From: Mucilaginibacter flavidus
Lineage (GTDB): Bacteria > Bacteroidota > Bacteroidia > Sphingobacteriales > Sphingobacteriaceae
Direction of reading: 5' to 3'
Assembly (NCBI RefSeq): GCF_024055575.1
Contig: NZ_JAMXOE010000030.1
Span: 1-64,000, forward strand
Length of the DNA: 64,000 nt
Every line of letters starts with the position of its first letter. Position 1 is the stretch's first letter. A program made the translations under genes and the position numbers. Below the pieces are notes generated by a model that worked only from the letters and a program-made list of their open reading frames with translations, was not told the origin of the DNA and searched no databases. Below, piece after piece: positions 9,417 to 19,182 of the stretch.

Positions 9417-9902
9417 TCATTTTCCACCGATCCTTTTCAAACTGTCTACTTGCATTGCTATATCATTTAAAAGCTTGTCATATGATTTGACATCATTGCC
9501 ATCAACGTTATAATATCCCACAACCACCAGCGGATATTTTTTTTCTTTCCAATATCTGCCATTGTATACACCATAAAGTGTTGCCGTATCATTTAGCCGA
9601 TAATTTAGCATTCCAAAATTTTCCCCATATTTTGCAATTTTTTGCTCATTGTAATTGCTTCCTGAACTTATATTATCTGTAATGTAAATAGTTGTTCCAT
9701 CTGCCAGATGTGCTGAATTTTCCGTTTCACTGGCTTCGCCAGTTTTGGGATGATAACTCATCAGTACAAATTTTTGTGGGATTTTTAACTTATATACAAA
9801 CTTATGCCCATTATACGATGTAGGAAGTTTAAGGTAATAAAAAGATTCCCTACAGCTAACGATTGAAAAACTTATAATGATGACCGTCAATATTTTTTTC
9901 AT
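9417..9902 (-). CDS. Hypothetical lipoprotein
   Basis: I chose the ATG at 9902 (161 residues) over an upstream one at 9929, because it gives a clean lipoprotein leader: Lys-rich start, hydrophobic core and lipobox SIVSC. The mature part is beta-rich and has no motif I recognise. It is 15 bp from the start of the longer frame to the stop of the M16 peptidase gene upstream, so it may be its co-transcribed partner. Probably anchored to the inner leaflet of the outer membrane. Unknown function. Confidence 0.65.
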   Translation of the reverse strand: MKKILTVIIISFSIVSCRESFYYLKLPTSYNGHKFVYKLKIPQKFVLMSYHPKTGEASETENSAHLADGTTIYITDNISSGSNYNEQKIAKYGENFGMLNYRLNDTATLYGVYNGRYWKEKKYPLVVVGYYNVDGNDVKSYDKLLNDIAMQVDSLKRIGGK

Positions 9903-9944
9903 GAGTTTTATCTTACAAAGTATGGTCAAGAAAAAGCTATCAAC

Positions 9945-12900
9945 CTACTCCCCATCCACCATCCAAAAATCCCTTGGATACAACCTGTACAATGTGGTTT
10001 CCGTCCCATCCACCGATTTTAAATAAGTTTCATAAGCCTGCATCTGTTTTTCAGGCCCGATGACAAAATAGTTGCCGCCTGGTACGTCTTTTGACGGTTT
10101 TCCATAGCCGGGCAATATGGTTTGGTAAACCTCATCCTTATACCCATAAATCTGTTTTATTATTCCCGGCTCTTTTCGTAGTTTTAATATGGCCAGCCTA
10201 AAGGTTTTGATATTTTCGGGCAGGTTGCCGTCGGCCAGGTCGTTGGCCATGGCTTCGCCGCGTGTCTCGTAATCCCCGGCTGAGCGGAATCCGCCTACTG
10301 CGCCAGACACGATGTAATCCATTATCCCGGTATCAACAGGCGAGCGCTTTATCTCGTCGATAACAAAGCGCAGGGTTTGCGGCAATTCGGGCGTGCGCTC
10401 AGCATAATATAAAAACCGCCCGCTGCCGGGGTTGGCACCTACGCCGGTACTGTATGACAGGCCAGCGCCTGTAGTTTTGGTGTACACGCTTTGTTTACCA
10501 CCGCCGCCGTATATGCCTGCAGCTAAAAATTTAAGCAGGCTAACGCGGCCGGTATCTTTGTAGGTGCCAATAGGTGCAGTATTGATAAATACGCCGTTAT
10601 GCATATCAGGTGCAATAAGGCCGGCATAAACGGGGGGTGCAGTCATATTCATCCGCGCCATTACGCGTGCATCTATCAGCCCTGCCGAAGGGTAGCTTTG
10701 CGGGGTCAGCGGCGTATGGCTAAAACCGGCAAACAGGTTATTAAGCCTTGCGCCAAGCTTGTCTTCGGTTGCGGCTGAGCCAACCATAAACACCCTTGCC
10801 TGCGTGGTATTCAATAACATTTTACGCAGGTTGTTAAGTTCGGCAAGGGTTTGCTCAGGCGTTTGGGCAAGGTCGTGCTGCAGGGTTTTGCACACCATCT
10901 TCCAATCAGCAGCCAATGAGTTATCAGGTATATCATTTAATACTTGCTCCAAATCCTGCGCGGCGTTTTTTGCTATTGCTTTTGCGCCGGTCGGCAACTG
11001 GTTAAATGCCTCTGCCAATTGTTTATTCGTTCCGGCGGAATCGGCGCTCATCGCTGTTGTGCTGTTTAACACGCGCAGCAGTTTCTTCAAATCGCCGCGA
11101 TTGGTTTGTGCTGATGCTAAATTACCGAGCCAGGCGTTTAAAGCAGTCGCATCAGCCGGTGAGCCACTATCCTTCAGCATCCATTTCAACCTGAAAATGT
11201 TAAATGTTCGTGTCAGAAACGACGTGGTAGCCAGCAACAGTGGCCTGTTTTGATAAAGATATGACCGCTGCGGGTTATTTACCCAGCTTTCTTCGGCGCC
11301 CTGCATGGTTTTACGGATGCTGGTAAGTTCCTGGTCAACCAAATCGCGCAGGCGCGGCAGGTTGGCGGTGGTCCAGTTGGGGTTTTGCAGTACATCGCCC
11401 ATCCATTCTATCGCCTTAAGCGCTTCAGCCTGGTTGTTACCGGCGGCGCTTATAACCAGTTCGGCCCGCCCGCTTTTGCCATTGGTGCCGTAATAGCTGT
11501 TAATGCTCAATATCTGCTGTTGCACCAGCTGGATCATGTCCTCGTAGCTTATCGCTTTGCCATCTTTAATTATCCCGGTTGCGGTAAGCAAATCAGGTAA
11601 CACAGCCAGGTAAACCATTTTGTCCTTCGGGATGCCTTTTAAGTTTATGGCCAGGCCCGTAGTCGCGCTTGTCATGTTATCAAATACCGATGCAACTACC
11701 GGCACATCATTACCCAGCACCTGCCGTTTGTAAACAAGCTCATCATCAAGTGTAAGGGGCGGGTGCTCAATAAATTTAATATTGCCGGCCTGCTCCAGCT
11801 TTTCGAGCACCATGGTGTTCGAATCGTACACGGCTTTGTAGCGTTTTATTGCGTCCTGGTCGTCATCAATTTTGTATAGGTCTTTCAGTCTTGCCACTTC
11901 TATTTCGGCGCGGATTTTACGTGCTGTTTCCTGTTTTTTAAGCAACGCCGGGCTTGCCTTGCTGTAAACGGTGAGCGGTAATGTGTGCTCCAAATCAAGT
12001 TTAGCCAGCAGCGGCTTCCAGATGTTTATACCGGTGGCCAGTTCACGGCGTACCTCGACCATCTGCGGTTTCAGCATTACCGATTTTGTAAAACCAGGCA
12101 CACCTTCTAAAACTTGCAGTTCCAGGTACCAGTTGTCACCGGTATTGCGAAAACCAAATTTTGGCGGACTATTCACAAACTTGGCGTCGCTGCGGTTGCT
12201 GCTTAACAGGCTGCTTGCAAAACGCTTGTTAAATTCCAGCAGTTCGGGCGAGTGGTCAGCGAAGGCGGCAACCCGCTTAAGCTCGTCAATGACTTTGTTA
12301 CGGGCCATGGTAACCTTATCATTAGTAAGGTTTTCGGCGCTTACGCCATCAAGGCCTATGGTTACTGGGTCGCCCTGCTTAAAATCCACATAGGCAAAAA
12401 CCGACTGCGCATCAAAGTCGGGTATTTTGGTTTTGCTGTCGACAAATATTTTGTACAAATTGGTGGTTGCGTCGCCGGCAAATACATTCAAAAAATTATT
12501 CAGTTTGATGTACTCAATCGTACTTAACTTTAGTGCAGGCGGGAACGACATATACACAGTGCCGGGTTGTTGTGCATTTTCGGTTGGATATTCAATGGCT
12601 TCCATTTTGCCGTTTTCGGCGGGGTGGGGCGGAGGCAGTTTGTTGGCACTGGCAGCACTTTTTGAACCCTTGCTTAATCGGCTAAGGATGGAGTTTGTAC
12701 GGCTAAGCACACCGCTTAGCTGCATGTTTTTGGGCAACGAAGTGATGGCCCCCATATTACCGAGGTAGTAGTTTTTTTTATGATAAGCGGCAATGTCGGC
12801 AGCATTCAGCACCCTGATGCCTGCCGGAAGTCCCCCGGCATTATATGAGTTAGGGTGATTTGGACCGTACTGCAACCTACCTAGTTCATCGGATAATAAC

Positions 12901-13520
12901 GCGTATGGGTTATTCATGCCCGATGACATTTCGTTGTAAACCGAACCTTTTTCTTCCAGCCGCAAAGTTTTATCCGGGTTTTGCGTAATGCCCCAGTTTC
13001 GTACCTCGCGGCTAACTTCTTCACTGGTATAGTCGGGATAAAGCAACGCATCAAGATAACTTTCAAACAAAGTATAAAAAACTTCCGGACCGCCACCTGT
13101 ATTAAAATGGTAAGCGGTATGCAGTTGCGATGTAAATGCATTTGATTCAGCCAGCGACATGTCCTCACGGGTATTCAACTGGTGGCCTTTGCTGCCTTTG
13201 GTTATCAGCAGGTGCTCTTGTGTATGCGGTTCGCCCTTTTCGCTTACCGGGAAGGTATTGGCATAAATAAACGTCTGTGGCACCGACTCCACCTGCAACA
13301 AATCCAATGTAAAACCGGTGGTTATATGCACAAAACGCCCGCCCATGGGTTTGTCCGCATCGTTTAAATAAACAGCAACTGCCTTAAAGCCGTTAATGGT
13401 TTGGCCCTGTTTTAACGTCGCTAATGAAATGGCTGGTTTTTTTTGCGCCGAAAGAGGATTGAAAATACCGTTAAGGAATAGAAGGCCAATAACGGCATAA
13501 AAAAGATTTTTGCGATACAT
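9945..13520 (-). CDS. M16 family zinc metallopeptidase (insulinase/PreP-like)
   Basis: 1191 residues with a signal peptide ending near LSAQ. The inverted zinc motif HxxEH is intact (HTQEH, residues 99-103), with the expected third ligand in VYNEMSS (E197). Total length fits the single-chain M16C (presequence protease) type with four roughly 250-residue repeats, of which only the first keeps zinc ligands. It probably degrades peptides in the periplasm. The N-terminal segment before the zinc motif is longer than in cytosolic members, in keeping with export. The small lipoprotein downstream is separated by only a few dozen bases. Confidence 0.85.
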   Translation of the reverse strand: MYRKNLFYAVIGLLFLNGIFNPLSAQKKPAISLATLKQGQTINGFKAVAVYLNDADKPMGGRFVHITTGFTLDLLQVESVPQTFIYANTFPVSEKGEPHTQEHLLITKGSKGHQLNTREDMSLAESNAFTSQLHTAYHFNTGGGPEVFYTLFESYLDALLYPDYTSEEVSREVRNWGITQNPDKTLRLEEKGSVYNEMSSGMNNPYALLSDELGRLQYGPNHPNSYNAGGLPAGIRVLNAADIAAYHKKNYYLGNMGAITSLPKNMQLSGVLSRTNSILSRLSKGSKSAASANKLPPPHPAENGKMEAIEYPTENAQQPGTVYMSFPPALKLSTIEYIKLNNFLNVFAGDATTNLYKIFVDSKTKIPDFDAQSVFAYVDFKQGDPVTIGLDGVSAENLTNDKVTMARNKVIDELKRVAAFADHSPELLEFNKRFASSLLSSNRSDAKFVNSPPKFGFRNTGDNWYLELQVLEGVPGFTKSVMLKPQMVEVRRELATGINIWKPLLAKLDLEHTLPLTVYSKASPALLKKQETARKIRAEIEVARLKDLYKIDDDQDAIKRYKAVYDSNTMVLEKLEQAGNIKFIEHPPLTLDDELVYKRQVLGNDVPVVASVFDNMTSATTGLAINLKGIPKDKMVYLAVLPDLLTATGIIKDGKAISYEDMIQLVQQQILSINSYYGTNGKSGRAELVISAAGNNQAEALKAIEWMGDVLQNPNWTTANLPRLRDLVDQELTSIRKTMQGAEESWVNNPQRSYLYQNRPLLLATTSFLTRTFNIFRLKWMLKDSGSPADATALNAWLGNLASAQTNRGDLKKLLRVLNSTTAMSADSAGTNKQLAEAFNQLPTGAKAIAKNAAQDLEQVLNDIPDNSLAADWKMVCKTLQHDLAQTPEQTLAELNNLRKMLLNTTQARVFMVGSAATEDKLGARLNNLFAGFSHTPLTPQSYPSAGLIDARVMARMNMTAPPVYAGLIAPDMHNGVFINTAPIGTYKDTGRVSLLKFLAAGIYGGGGKQSVYTKTTGAGLSYSTGVGANPGSGRFLYYAERTPELPQTLRFVIDEIKRSPVDTGIMDYIVSGAVGGFRSAGDYETRGEAMANDLADGNLPENIKTFRLAILKLRKEPGIIKQIYGYKDEVYQTILPGYGKPSKDVPGGNYFVIGPEKQMQAYETYLKSVDGTETTLYRLYPRDFWMVDGE

Positions 13521-13554
13521 AAGGATGAAGTTGATTGCTTAAAGCTAATGAATA

Positions 13555-14331
13555 TCAGGAAGATTTAAATATCCTGCTCAACATTTCATACAACTCCGGG
13601 TGCTTCGCTTCAAACTCGTGGGGTTTTTCAAAAAAGTATTCACTTACTACCGCAAAAAACTCAGCCTCGTTAGTGGTGGCATAAGGGTTGATATCCGAAT
13701 GGCCGGTTTCAATTTTGTGCACTTCCTGGTGCATCATGCGTACCCAGGGTTTAATATATTCGTACGGCAAAAAGCCTTCGGGGATGCCATCTGTTTCACC
13801 ATCGGCTTTGTCAATGAGGTGCACAAACTCGTGGATGCCGGTATTTTCCTGTCCATGGCTTGCTGAGAATCCTTTCACGAGCGCTTTATGTGACAATATC
13901 ATCTGCCCGTTCATATACCCTGTACCCACCATGCCCATAATATTGCGGCCGTTAGCTCCTTCAAACTGGTAATCCTCATCAAAGGTATCGGGGTACAACA
14001 GTACGTTGGTAACATTCCGGTAGCTCCAGTCTTTAAACCTAAAAATGGGTATCACAGCGCTCGACGCTACCATCAGGCGGTCGGTATCGGTTATGGTCAG
14101 GCCTAAGCCTTCAACGCGCACATCATCCAAAAACTGCTCAATCTTGTCTTCAAAATAGAGCTTATCGGTATCCGATAACTTATTATAATAATCGATGTTT
14201 TTTGCCAGCAGCTTCTTTTGCGCATCGGTAAGGATAACCTGGGTTAGTGCCCGGCGGCGTTTACGCTGGTAGAGCGTAAAGCTGATAACGATGGCGATGA
14301 TGATGGAGAAGTAGAGCATAATGATATGCAA
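13555..14331 (-). CDS. mtfA: MtfA-like zinc peptidase, membrane-anchored
   Basis: 258 residues with an N-terminal hydrophobic helix (about 4-20) followed by a basic RKRRR stop-transfer patch, then an MtfA/DUF980-type domain. The zinc motif HEFVH is at 167-171, and a downstream EAEFFAVVSEYFF supplies the conserved acidic helix. In E. coli MtfA is a cytosolic aminopeptidase that binds the repressor Mlc; Bacteroidota have MtfA homologues without Mlc, so the partner is unknown. It is transcribed alone. Confidence 0.85.
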   Translation of the reverse strand: MHIIMLYFSIIIAIVISFTLYQRKRRRALTQVILTDAQKKLLAKNIDYYNKLSDTDKLYFEDKIEQFLDDVRVEGLGLTITDTDRLMVASSAVIPIFRFKDWSYRNVTNVLLYPDTFDEDYQFEGANGRNIMGMVGTGYMNGQMILSHKALVKGFSASHGQENTGIHEFVHLIDKADGETDGIPEGFLPYEYIKPWVRMMHQEVHKIETGHSDINPYATTNEAEFFAVVSEYFFEKPHEFEAKHPELYEMLSRIFKSS

Positions 14332-14367
14332 GGTAGTAAATTATGCTGTTTACAATAGTCCACGATT

Positions 14368-14475
14368 TGTCAATCTGAGCAAAGCGAAGAATCTTCTACG
14401 TGCGACATTAACGCTGTGCAGGTATGACGGCGACCTTTCTTCTGCATAAGATTCTTCGCTCTGCTCAGAATGACA
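14368..14475. repeat. Palindromic element (HSEQSEES type)
   Basis: Two 27-bp arms (14368-14394 and 14449-14475) are inverted copies matching at 25 of 27 positions, around a 54-bp centre. The core word is GCGAAGAATCT / AGATTCTTCGC. Translated, it gives the well-known spurious HSEQSEES peptide seen across Bacteroidota annotations. A degenerate copy lies at about 18683-18735. Confidence 0.8.
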
Positions 14476-14574
14476 AAAAGGCATCAAACAAAAACAGCGA
14501 TAAACCCTAAAGTTCATCGCTGTTAAATATGCCAAATCCGATCCGCCAACTGAGGACCGAATTCCGAAATCAAA

Positions 14575-16299
14575 TTAAATCAACAACCTCACCGGCTCTT
14601 CCAGCAACGATTTTAACGTTTGCAGGAATGCAGCACCTGTTGCGCCGTCAACCACGCGGTGGTCGCAGCTTAGCGTTACTTTCATTACGTTGCCCGGTAC
14701 TACGGCGCCGTTTTTAACAACCGGCACTTGCTGTATGCCGCTAACGGCAAGGATACAGGCGTCAGGCGTATTTATAATAGCGGTGAACTCCTCAACACCA
14801 AACATGCCCAGGTTTGATATGGTAAAGGTTGAACCTTCCCAATCAGCAGGCTGTAGTTTTTTGGCTTTTGCGCGTTGTGCAAAGTCCTTCACTTCAGCAC
14901 TGATGCGGCTTAATGACTTGCCATCGGCAAAACGTACAACCGGAACCAACAGGCCTTCGTCAACCGCAACGGCAACGCCAATGTGTACATGCTCATTGGT
15001 ACGTATTTTATCGCCAAGGTATGATGAGTTGATGGCCGGGTGTTGTTTTAAGGCAACAGCGCATGCTTTCAGCACAAAATCGTTAAATGATATTTTAACC
15101 GGGGCAACGTCATTAATGCGGGTACGGGCAGCAATTGCCTGGTCCATATCAATGCTCATGGTTACATAGAAGTGTGGTGCGGTAAACAAGCTTTCGCTTA
15201 AGCGCTTGCTGATCACCTTACGCATCTGGCTAACCGGTTTCTCGGTATACTTTTCTTCGCCGGTGTAAGGTGCAAGTGGAGCGGGTGCTGGTTTTGCAGC
15301 AGGTGCCGGTGCACTGGTTTCGGCAGGCGCAGCAGCAGGTGCCGATGCTGCTGCTACAGGCGCAGGCGCTGCGGATTTGGCAGCCGGTACATATTCCTCC
15401 ACATCTTTCTTAATAATGCGGCCGCCTTCGGCGCTGCCTTTTACATCATTAAGGTTGATGCCTTTTTCTTTGGCTATTTTACGTGCTAGTGGCGATGCTT
15501 TAACACGGCTGTCGTCGCTTGATGTTGCGTCAGCAGGACTATCAGATTCTGCTTCCGCCGGAGCGGCTTCTGCTGCAGGTGCTTCTTCAGCTTTAGCTTC
15601 AGGGGCAGCCTCATCGTCGCTTAGCAAAGGTGTGATGTCGGTTCCCGCTTTACCAACAATGGCTATGATGCCATTAACCGGTGCTGCTTCACCTTCTTTA
15701 GGGCCTATGTATAATAAGGTGCCGGCTTCGTAACCAACAACTTCCATGGTAGCTTTGTCTGTTTCAACATCGGCTAATGAATCGTCGCTTTTTACAGTAT
15801 CGCCAACTTTAAAGTTCCATTTGTTTATCACGCCCTCCGTCATGGTATCGCTCAGGGCAGGCATGCGGATAACGGTTGCCGGGATGCTGCTTTTGTCAAC
15901 CTTTGGTTTTACTTCAACAGCGTCTGCCGGTTTTTTATCTTCAGCAGCTTTAGGGGCCTTTGTTTTTGCCGGTTCTTCTTTCTTTTCAGGTTCGGCCGGG
16001 GCTGCTTCTGCTGCCGGGGCGGCGGTACCTGCCGCATCAAGGGCGGCTTTGTAATCTTCGCCCTCTGCACCCAAAACTGCAATTACAGCATCAATAGGTA
16101 CTGCCTGGCCCTCTTCAACACCAATGTAAAGCAAGGTGCCGTCCTGGTACGATTCAAAATCCATGGTGGCTTTATCGGTTTCAATCTCAGCCAGCACGTC
16201 GCCCGATTTTACCTTATCACCAACTTTTTTATGCCACTTAGCCAATACCCCTTCGGTCATGGTATCGCTCATTTTTGGCATTTTAACTACTTCGGCCAT
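14575..16299 (-). CDS. pdhC: Pyruvate dehydrogenase E2, dihydrolipoamide acetyltransferase
   Basis: 574 residues. Two lipoyl domains each carry the lipoylation lysine in ETDKATM (K43 and K182). They are joined by Ala/Pro/Glu-rich flexible linkers. After them come a peripheral subunit-binding domain (ASPLARKIAKEKGINL) and the catalytic domain ending with the CDHRVVDG active-site motif (His and Asp). The enzyme takes the acetyl group from E1 and makes acetyl-CoA. It lies 49 bp downstream of the E1 alpha gene on the same strand, so they form one operon. Two lipoyl domains is usual for this group. Confidence 0.95.
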   Translation of the reverse strand: MAEVVKMPKMSDTMTEGVLAKWHKKVGDKVKSGDVLAEIETDKATMDFESYQDGTLLYIGVEEGQAVPIDAVIAVLGAEGEDYKAALDAAGTAAPAAEAAPAEPEKKEEPAKTKAPKAAEDKKPADAVEVKPKVDKSSIPATVIRMPALSDTMTEGVINKWNFKVGDTVKSDDSLADVETDKATMEVVGYEAGTLLYIGPKEGEAAPVNGIIAIVGKAGTDITPLLSDDEAAPEAKAEEAPAAEAAPAEAESDSPADATSSDDSRVKASPLARKIAKEKGINLNDVKGSAEGGRIIKKDVEEYVPAAKSAAPAPVAAASAPAAAPAETSAPAPAAKPAPAPLAPYTGEEKYTEKPVSQMRKVISKRLSESLFTAPHFYVTMSIDMDQAIAARTRINDVAPVKISFNDFVLKACAVALKQHPAINSSYLGDKIRTNEHVHIGVAVAVDEGLLVPVVRFADGKSLSRISAEVKDFAQRAKAKKLQPADWEGSTFTISNLGMFGVEEFTAIINTPDACILAVSGIQQVPVVKNGAVVPGNVMKVTLSCDHRVVDGATGAAFLQTLKSLLEEPVRLLI

Positions 16300-16348
16300 A
16301 TATTATTTGATTCAATAGTTCTTTATAAATTCAATTTAGCTATAACGA

Positions 16349-17344
16349 TTAGCTCATTATATAAGGGTAATCTTTTTGAACGTACACATCGGTATACAAT
16401 TCCGATGCTTCCGGCCATGGCGACTCCTCAGCAAATTTCACCGACTCATCAACCTCAGCTTTTACCTTCGCATCTATTTCTTCAAACCATTTTTCATCGG
16501 CATAACCTTCCGAAAGTATGGTGTGGCGGGTTAGTTCAATAGGGTCTTTTGCTTTGTATGATTCCAGCTCCTCTTTAGTGCGGTATTTTTGCGGGTCCGA
16601 CATTGAGTGCCCTTTGTAGCGGTAAGTACGCATTTCTAAAAACGTTGGTCCTTCGCCGGCACGGGCACGCTGAACGGCTTCGTCCATTGCTTTATGTACT
16701 GCAGCAGGGTCCATACCATCAACGGGTGACGAAGGGATCCCGTAAGGCAAGCCTAATTTATAAATGTCTGTTTGTGCAGTAGTACGCTCTAACGATGTAC
16801 CCATTGCGTAACCATTGTTTTCGCAAACGAAAATTACGGGTAATTTCCAAAGGGCAGCCATGTTAAAAGTTTCGGTAAGTGCACCCTGGCGTACGGCGCC
16901 GTCGCCCATGTAGGCAACGTTTACAAACTCGGTACCTTTATATTTCTCGGCAAAGGCTATACCTGCGCCAAGTGGTACCTGGCCGCCAACTATACCGTGG
17001 CCGCCGTAAAAATGTTTTTCTTTATCAAACATGTGCATCGAGCCGCCTTTGCCTTTTGAGCAGCCGGTAGCTTTGCCGTAAAGCTCTGCCATTATACTGT
17101 TTGACGTTACGCCCTTTGCTATGGCGTGCGCATGGTCGCGGTAAGCGGTTATCATGCTGTCTTCCTGTTTAAGTACCGACATCGCGCCGGCCAATACAGC
17201 TTCCTGGCCTATATATAAGTGGCAAAAGCCCCTTATTTTTTGTTGACCGTACAGTTGCCCGGCTTTTTCTTCGAACTTACGCATCAAAAGCATAGCCTCA
17301 TACCACATCAGGTATGTGTCCTTATTTATTTCGATTGAACTCAT
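16349..17344 (-). CDS. pdhA: Pyruvate dehydrogenase E1 component, alpha subunit
   Basis: 331 residues, the usual size. The ThDP/Mg motif runs from GDG (147-149) to NN (176-177), and the phosphorylation-loop-like stretch YRYKGHSMSDP is present. It decarboxylates pyruvate together with E1 beta. It is first in the operon with the E2 gene. No E1 beta gene follows, although it is essential for activity, so pdhB must lie elsewhere. On the minus strand a TAGATTTG sequence (plus-strand 17377-17384) fits the Bacteroidota -7 element. Confidence 0.94.
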   Translation of the reverse strand: MSSIEINKDTYLMWYEAMLLMRKFEEKAGQLYGQQKIRGFCHLYIGQEAVLAGAMSVLKQEDSMITAYRDHAHAIAKGVTSNSIMAELYGKATGCSKGKGGSMHMFDKEKHFYGGHGIVGGQVPLGAGIAFAEKYKGTEFVNVAYMGDGAVRQGALTETFNMAALWKLPVIFVCENNGYAMGTSLERTTAQTDIYKLGLPYGIPSSPVDGMDPAAVHKAMDEAVQRARAGEGPTFLEMRTYRYKGHSMSDPQKYRTKEELESYKAKDPIELTRHTILSEGYADEKWFEEIDAKVKAEVDESVKFAEESPWPEASELYTDVYVQKDYPYIMS

Positions 17345-17757
17345 GTATTATTAATGATCAATTTTATTATAATGCGCAAATCTAATTATATCTGTGAAAT
17401 ATAGAAAAGCAATGGTGTTGTTTAAACACTATTTTATTAAAAACATTGTAATAATTTTAATATCGGGCTTATCTTGCCATCCCGATACAAGTTTAAAGGC
17501 GACTTTCAACCCCATTTTGGGTTAAAAAGCACCCGATTGTTAGTATGTTGATATTTAAGTTAAAAGAAAAAAAATTTCATCAATTACATTTATCAAAAAA
17601 AATCAGGCAGTTAATTAACATTAGCAGACAAATGTTGAAAAAAAATGGTCATTCTGTTGCAATTTTAAAAAAAAAGGATAGTTTTGTAGCGAACAATAGA
17701 CAGGGTGTCCAATTTAATAAACAATTTGTTGGCCTAATCAACAAACTAATTGATTAA
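17345..17757. other. Divergent spacer between pdhA and the NlpC/P60 gene
   Basis: About 410 AT-rich bases. They hold a probable pdhA -7 box on the minus strand (17377-17384) and a good promoter for the plus strand (17657-17686). An open frame of 70 codons (17545-17757) ends directly against the next ATG, but the promoter lies inside it, so I do not call it a gene. Confidence 0.6.
17657..17686 (+). promoter_or_regulatory. Bacteroidota-type promoter for the NlpC/P60 gene
   Basis: TTG at 17657-17659, a 19-bp spacer, then TAGTTTTG at 17679-17686, an exact match to the TAnnTTTG -7 element used by the Bacteroidota primary sigma factor. It is 71 bp ahead of the ATG at 17758. Confidence 0.65.
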
Positions 17758-18351
17758 ATGAAGAAAATTACTATCGTTATTGCGTTATTTTTCAGTGTGT
17801 TAGCAGCCCAGGCTCAAACAAATACCAGTCCAAAAACATCGGACGATAAAAACACTGATGATCAGGAATCACTTGCTAAGGATTATTTATCCCAAATAAT
17901 GGGTGTGGCTATGTCGGCTACATCAAACATGAAACTTTTTCACTTTGTTTACGATTGGATCGGTACCCCGTACCGTTTTGGCGGAAGCTCGAGGAAAGGA
18001 ATAGATTGTTCAGCATTCACCAAAGAATTATACAGCGACGTTTTCAACATGGATATCCAGCGCAATTCGCGCGATATTTTCAGCATGGTTAGTCCTGTAA
18101 AACGCGACGAACTGAAAGAAGGCGACCTGGTATTCTTTAAAATACACAGCCGCCGTATATCACATGTCGGCATTTATTTAGGCAACAACAGGTTTGCGCA
18201 CGCTTCATCCCGCGGCGTTGCCATCAGCAGCCTCGATGACGCTTATTATAGTCGCTATTTTTATCGTGGCGGCCGCATGCTCGAGTCGTTTAAGGCCGAG
18301 TTGCAAAAACAAAGCACAGATAAGAGCAGCGCCAGTACCGATAACAACTAA
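17758..18351 (+). CDS. NlpC/P60 family peptidoglycan hydrolase
   Basis: 197 residues with a Sec signal peptide ending around AAQAQ. After a short Asp/Ser-rich linker comes an NlpC/P60 (C40) domain: catalytic Cys in GIDCSAF (C84), His in SHVGIYLG (H136) and a third polar position in FAHASS (H148). Such enzymes cut the D-Glu to meso-DAP or nearby bond of cell-wall peptides in the periplasm. The C-terminal tail is Ser/Lys-rich and disordered. It is a single-gene unit, with a promoter at 17657 and a terminator at 18376. Confidence 0.9.
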   Translation: MKKITIVIALFFSVLAAQAQTNTSPKTSDDKNTDDQESLAKDYLSQIMGVAMSATSNMKLFHFVYDWIGTPYRFGGSSRKGIDCSAFTKELYSDVFNMDIQRNSRDIFSMVSPVKRDELKEGDLVFFKIHSRRISHVGIYLGNNRFAHASSRGVAISSLDDAYYSRYFYRGGRMLESFKAELQKQSTDKSSASTDNN

Positions 18352-18375
18352 AACTTTATTTATAAACCTATTATT

Positions 18376-18407
18376 AATCCCGCCCCAACCAGGCGGGATT
18401 TTTGTTT
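18376..18407 (+). terminator. Rho-independent terminator of the NlpC/P60 gene
   Basis: AATCCCGCC (18376-18384) pairs with GGCGGGATT (18392-18400), loop of 7, then TTTGTTT. Confidence 0.85.
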
Positions 18408-18430
18408 AGGGGAGATTTCTGGCTGACGAA

Positions 18431-18490
18431 GCGTTCCATTTTTCCACACGGAACACCCCGAATAAAAACGGAACATGCTGATTATCAGGT
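18431..18490. repeat. Dispersed repeat family B, copy 2
   Basis: GCGTTCCATTTTTCCACACG, then GGAACACC, and later GGAACATGCTGATTATCA. This is the same word order and spacing as 9091-9149, with substitutions mostly in the middle. The remaining spacer 18491-18682 shows no gene. Confidence 0.65.
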
Positions 18491-18682
18491 ATATTTGTTT
18501 TTTTAATTTGAAACGTTCTGATAATCAGCGGTTTGATTAGGGGTTTACAGGCAGGGTTTACAGTATAGCCCGGAACAATGGTAATTGGCTGATATCCAAA
18601 ATATTACAAAAATAAATGGGTTTACACCTGTAAACCCGTTTGGATTTACATAATAAATAAAGAAATATGAATGCAAACGCTG

Positions 18683-18780
18683 CACGTAGAAGATTTTTCG
18701 CTGCGCTCAAGAGATAGTTCTTCGCTCTGCTCACAATCACAAAAAAAATCTTCCGAACACCTATGGTGTTTTCACCAACA
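18683..18780. repeat. Composite of two dispersed repeats (HSEQSEES-type plus family A copy 2)
   Basis: 18683-18735 resembles one arm of the 14368-14475 element (GCACGTAGAAGATT, then TTCTTCGCTCTGCTCA) with an internal change. It is followed directly at 18749-18780 by the second copy of repeat family A (see 93-124). Two unrelated repeat families therefore sit side by side here, in a 580-bp gene-free spacer that also holds family B. Confidence 0.55.
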
Positions 18781-18930
18781 TGGATGGGGTGTCCAGTGTT
18801 CTGTGCCACTGCCTTTTCGCCATTACCCGGCAGGATTACGCCGGAAAGTGCCAGCAATCTGAAAGCGAAACCTCCACACCGCATCAATTATTTTCCTAAT
18901 TTTAGCGATACCAGGGAAAGGAAATCAGAT

Positions 18931-19182
18931 ATGAATGCCAAAATGTTTTCGTACAAAGTTGAAGGAATGCTTCTTGAACAGCATAACGACCAATTAAAAC
19001 TCAGTAAAAGCTTCGACCGCAAGGCGATACTGGAACCCCTCAAAGAAACTTTTGCCGCCGACAACTTTAAAATCGACGAAGCGTCCCTAAGCTATAAATT
19101 GATAGACGACCAGCTTTACATTCAGGGGCTAGCCATTGAGAATGAAGAACCGAAAACGGTAGGGTTTAGGTTTGGGAAGTGA
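18931..19182 (+). CDS. Small conserved-looking hypothetical protein
   Basis: 83 residues, starting at the ATG at 18931, which has an AGGGAAAGGAAA purine stretch ahead of it. A longer open frame to 18763 would run through repeat DNA and is not used. The protein is soluble, with mixed charge, and has no motif I recognise (ends AIENEEPKTVGFRFGK). Monocistronic by position. Confidence 0.55.
   Translation: MNAKMFSYKVEGMLLEQHNDQLKLSKSFDRKAILEPLKETFAADNFKIDEASLSYKLIDDQLYIQGLAIENEEPKTVGFRFGK

Noticed and set aside
14350..14535. 61-codon open frame with the HSEQSEES peptide
   Set aside because: It is the translation of a palindromic repeat, a well-known false gene in Bacteroidota annotations.
17545..17757. 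70-codon Lys-rich open frame ending at the NlpC/P60 start
   Set aside because: A good promoter for the next gene lies inside it (17657-17686), and the DNA is simply AT-rich.
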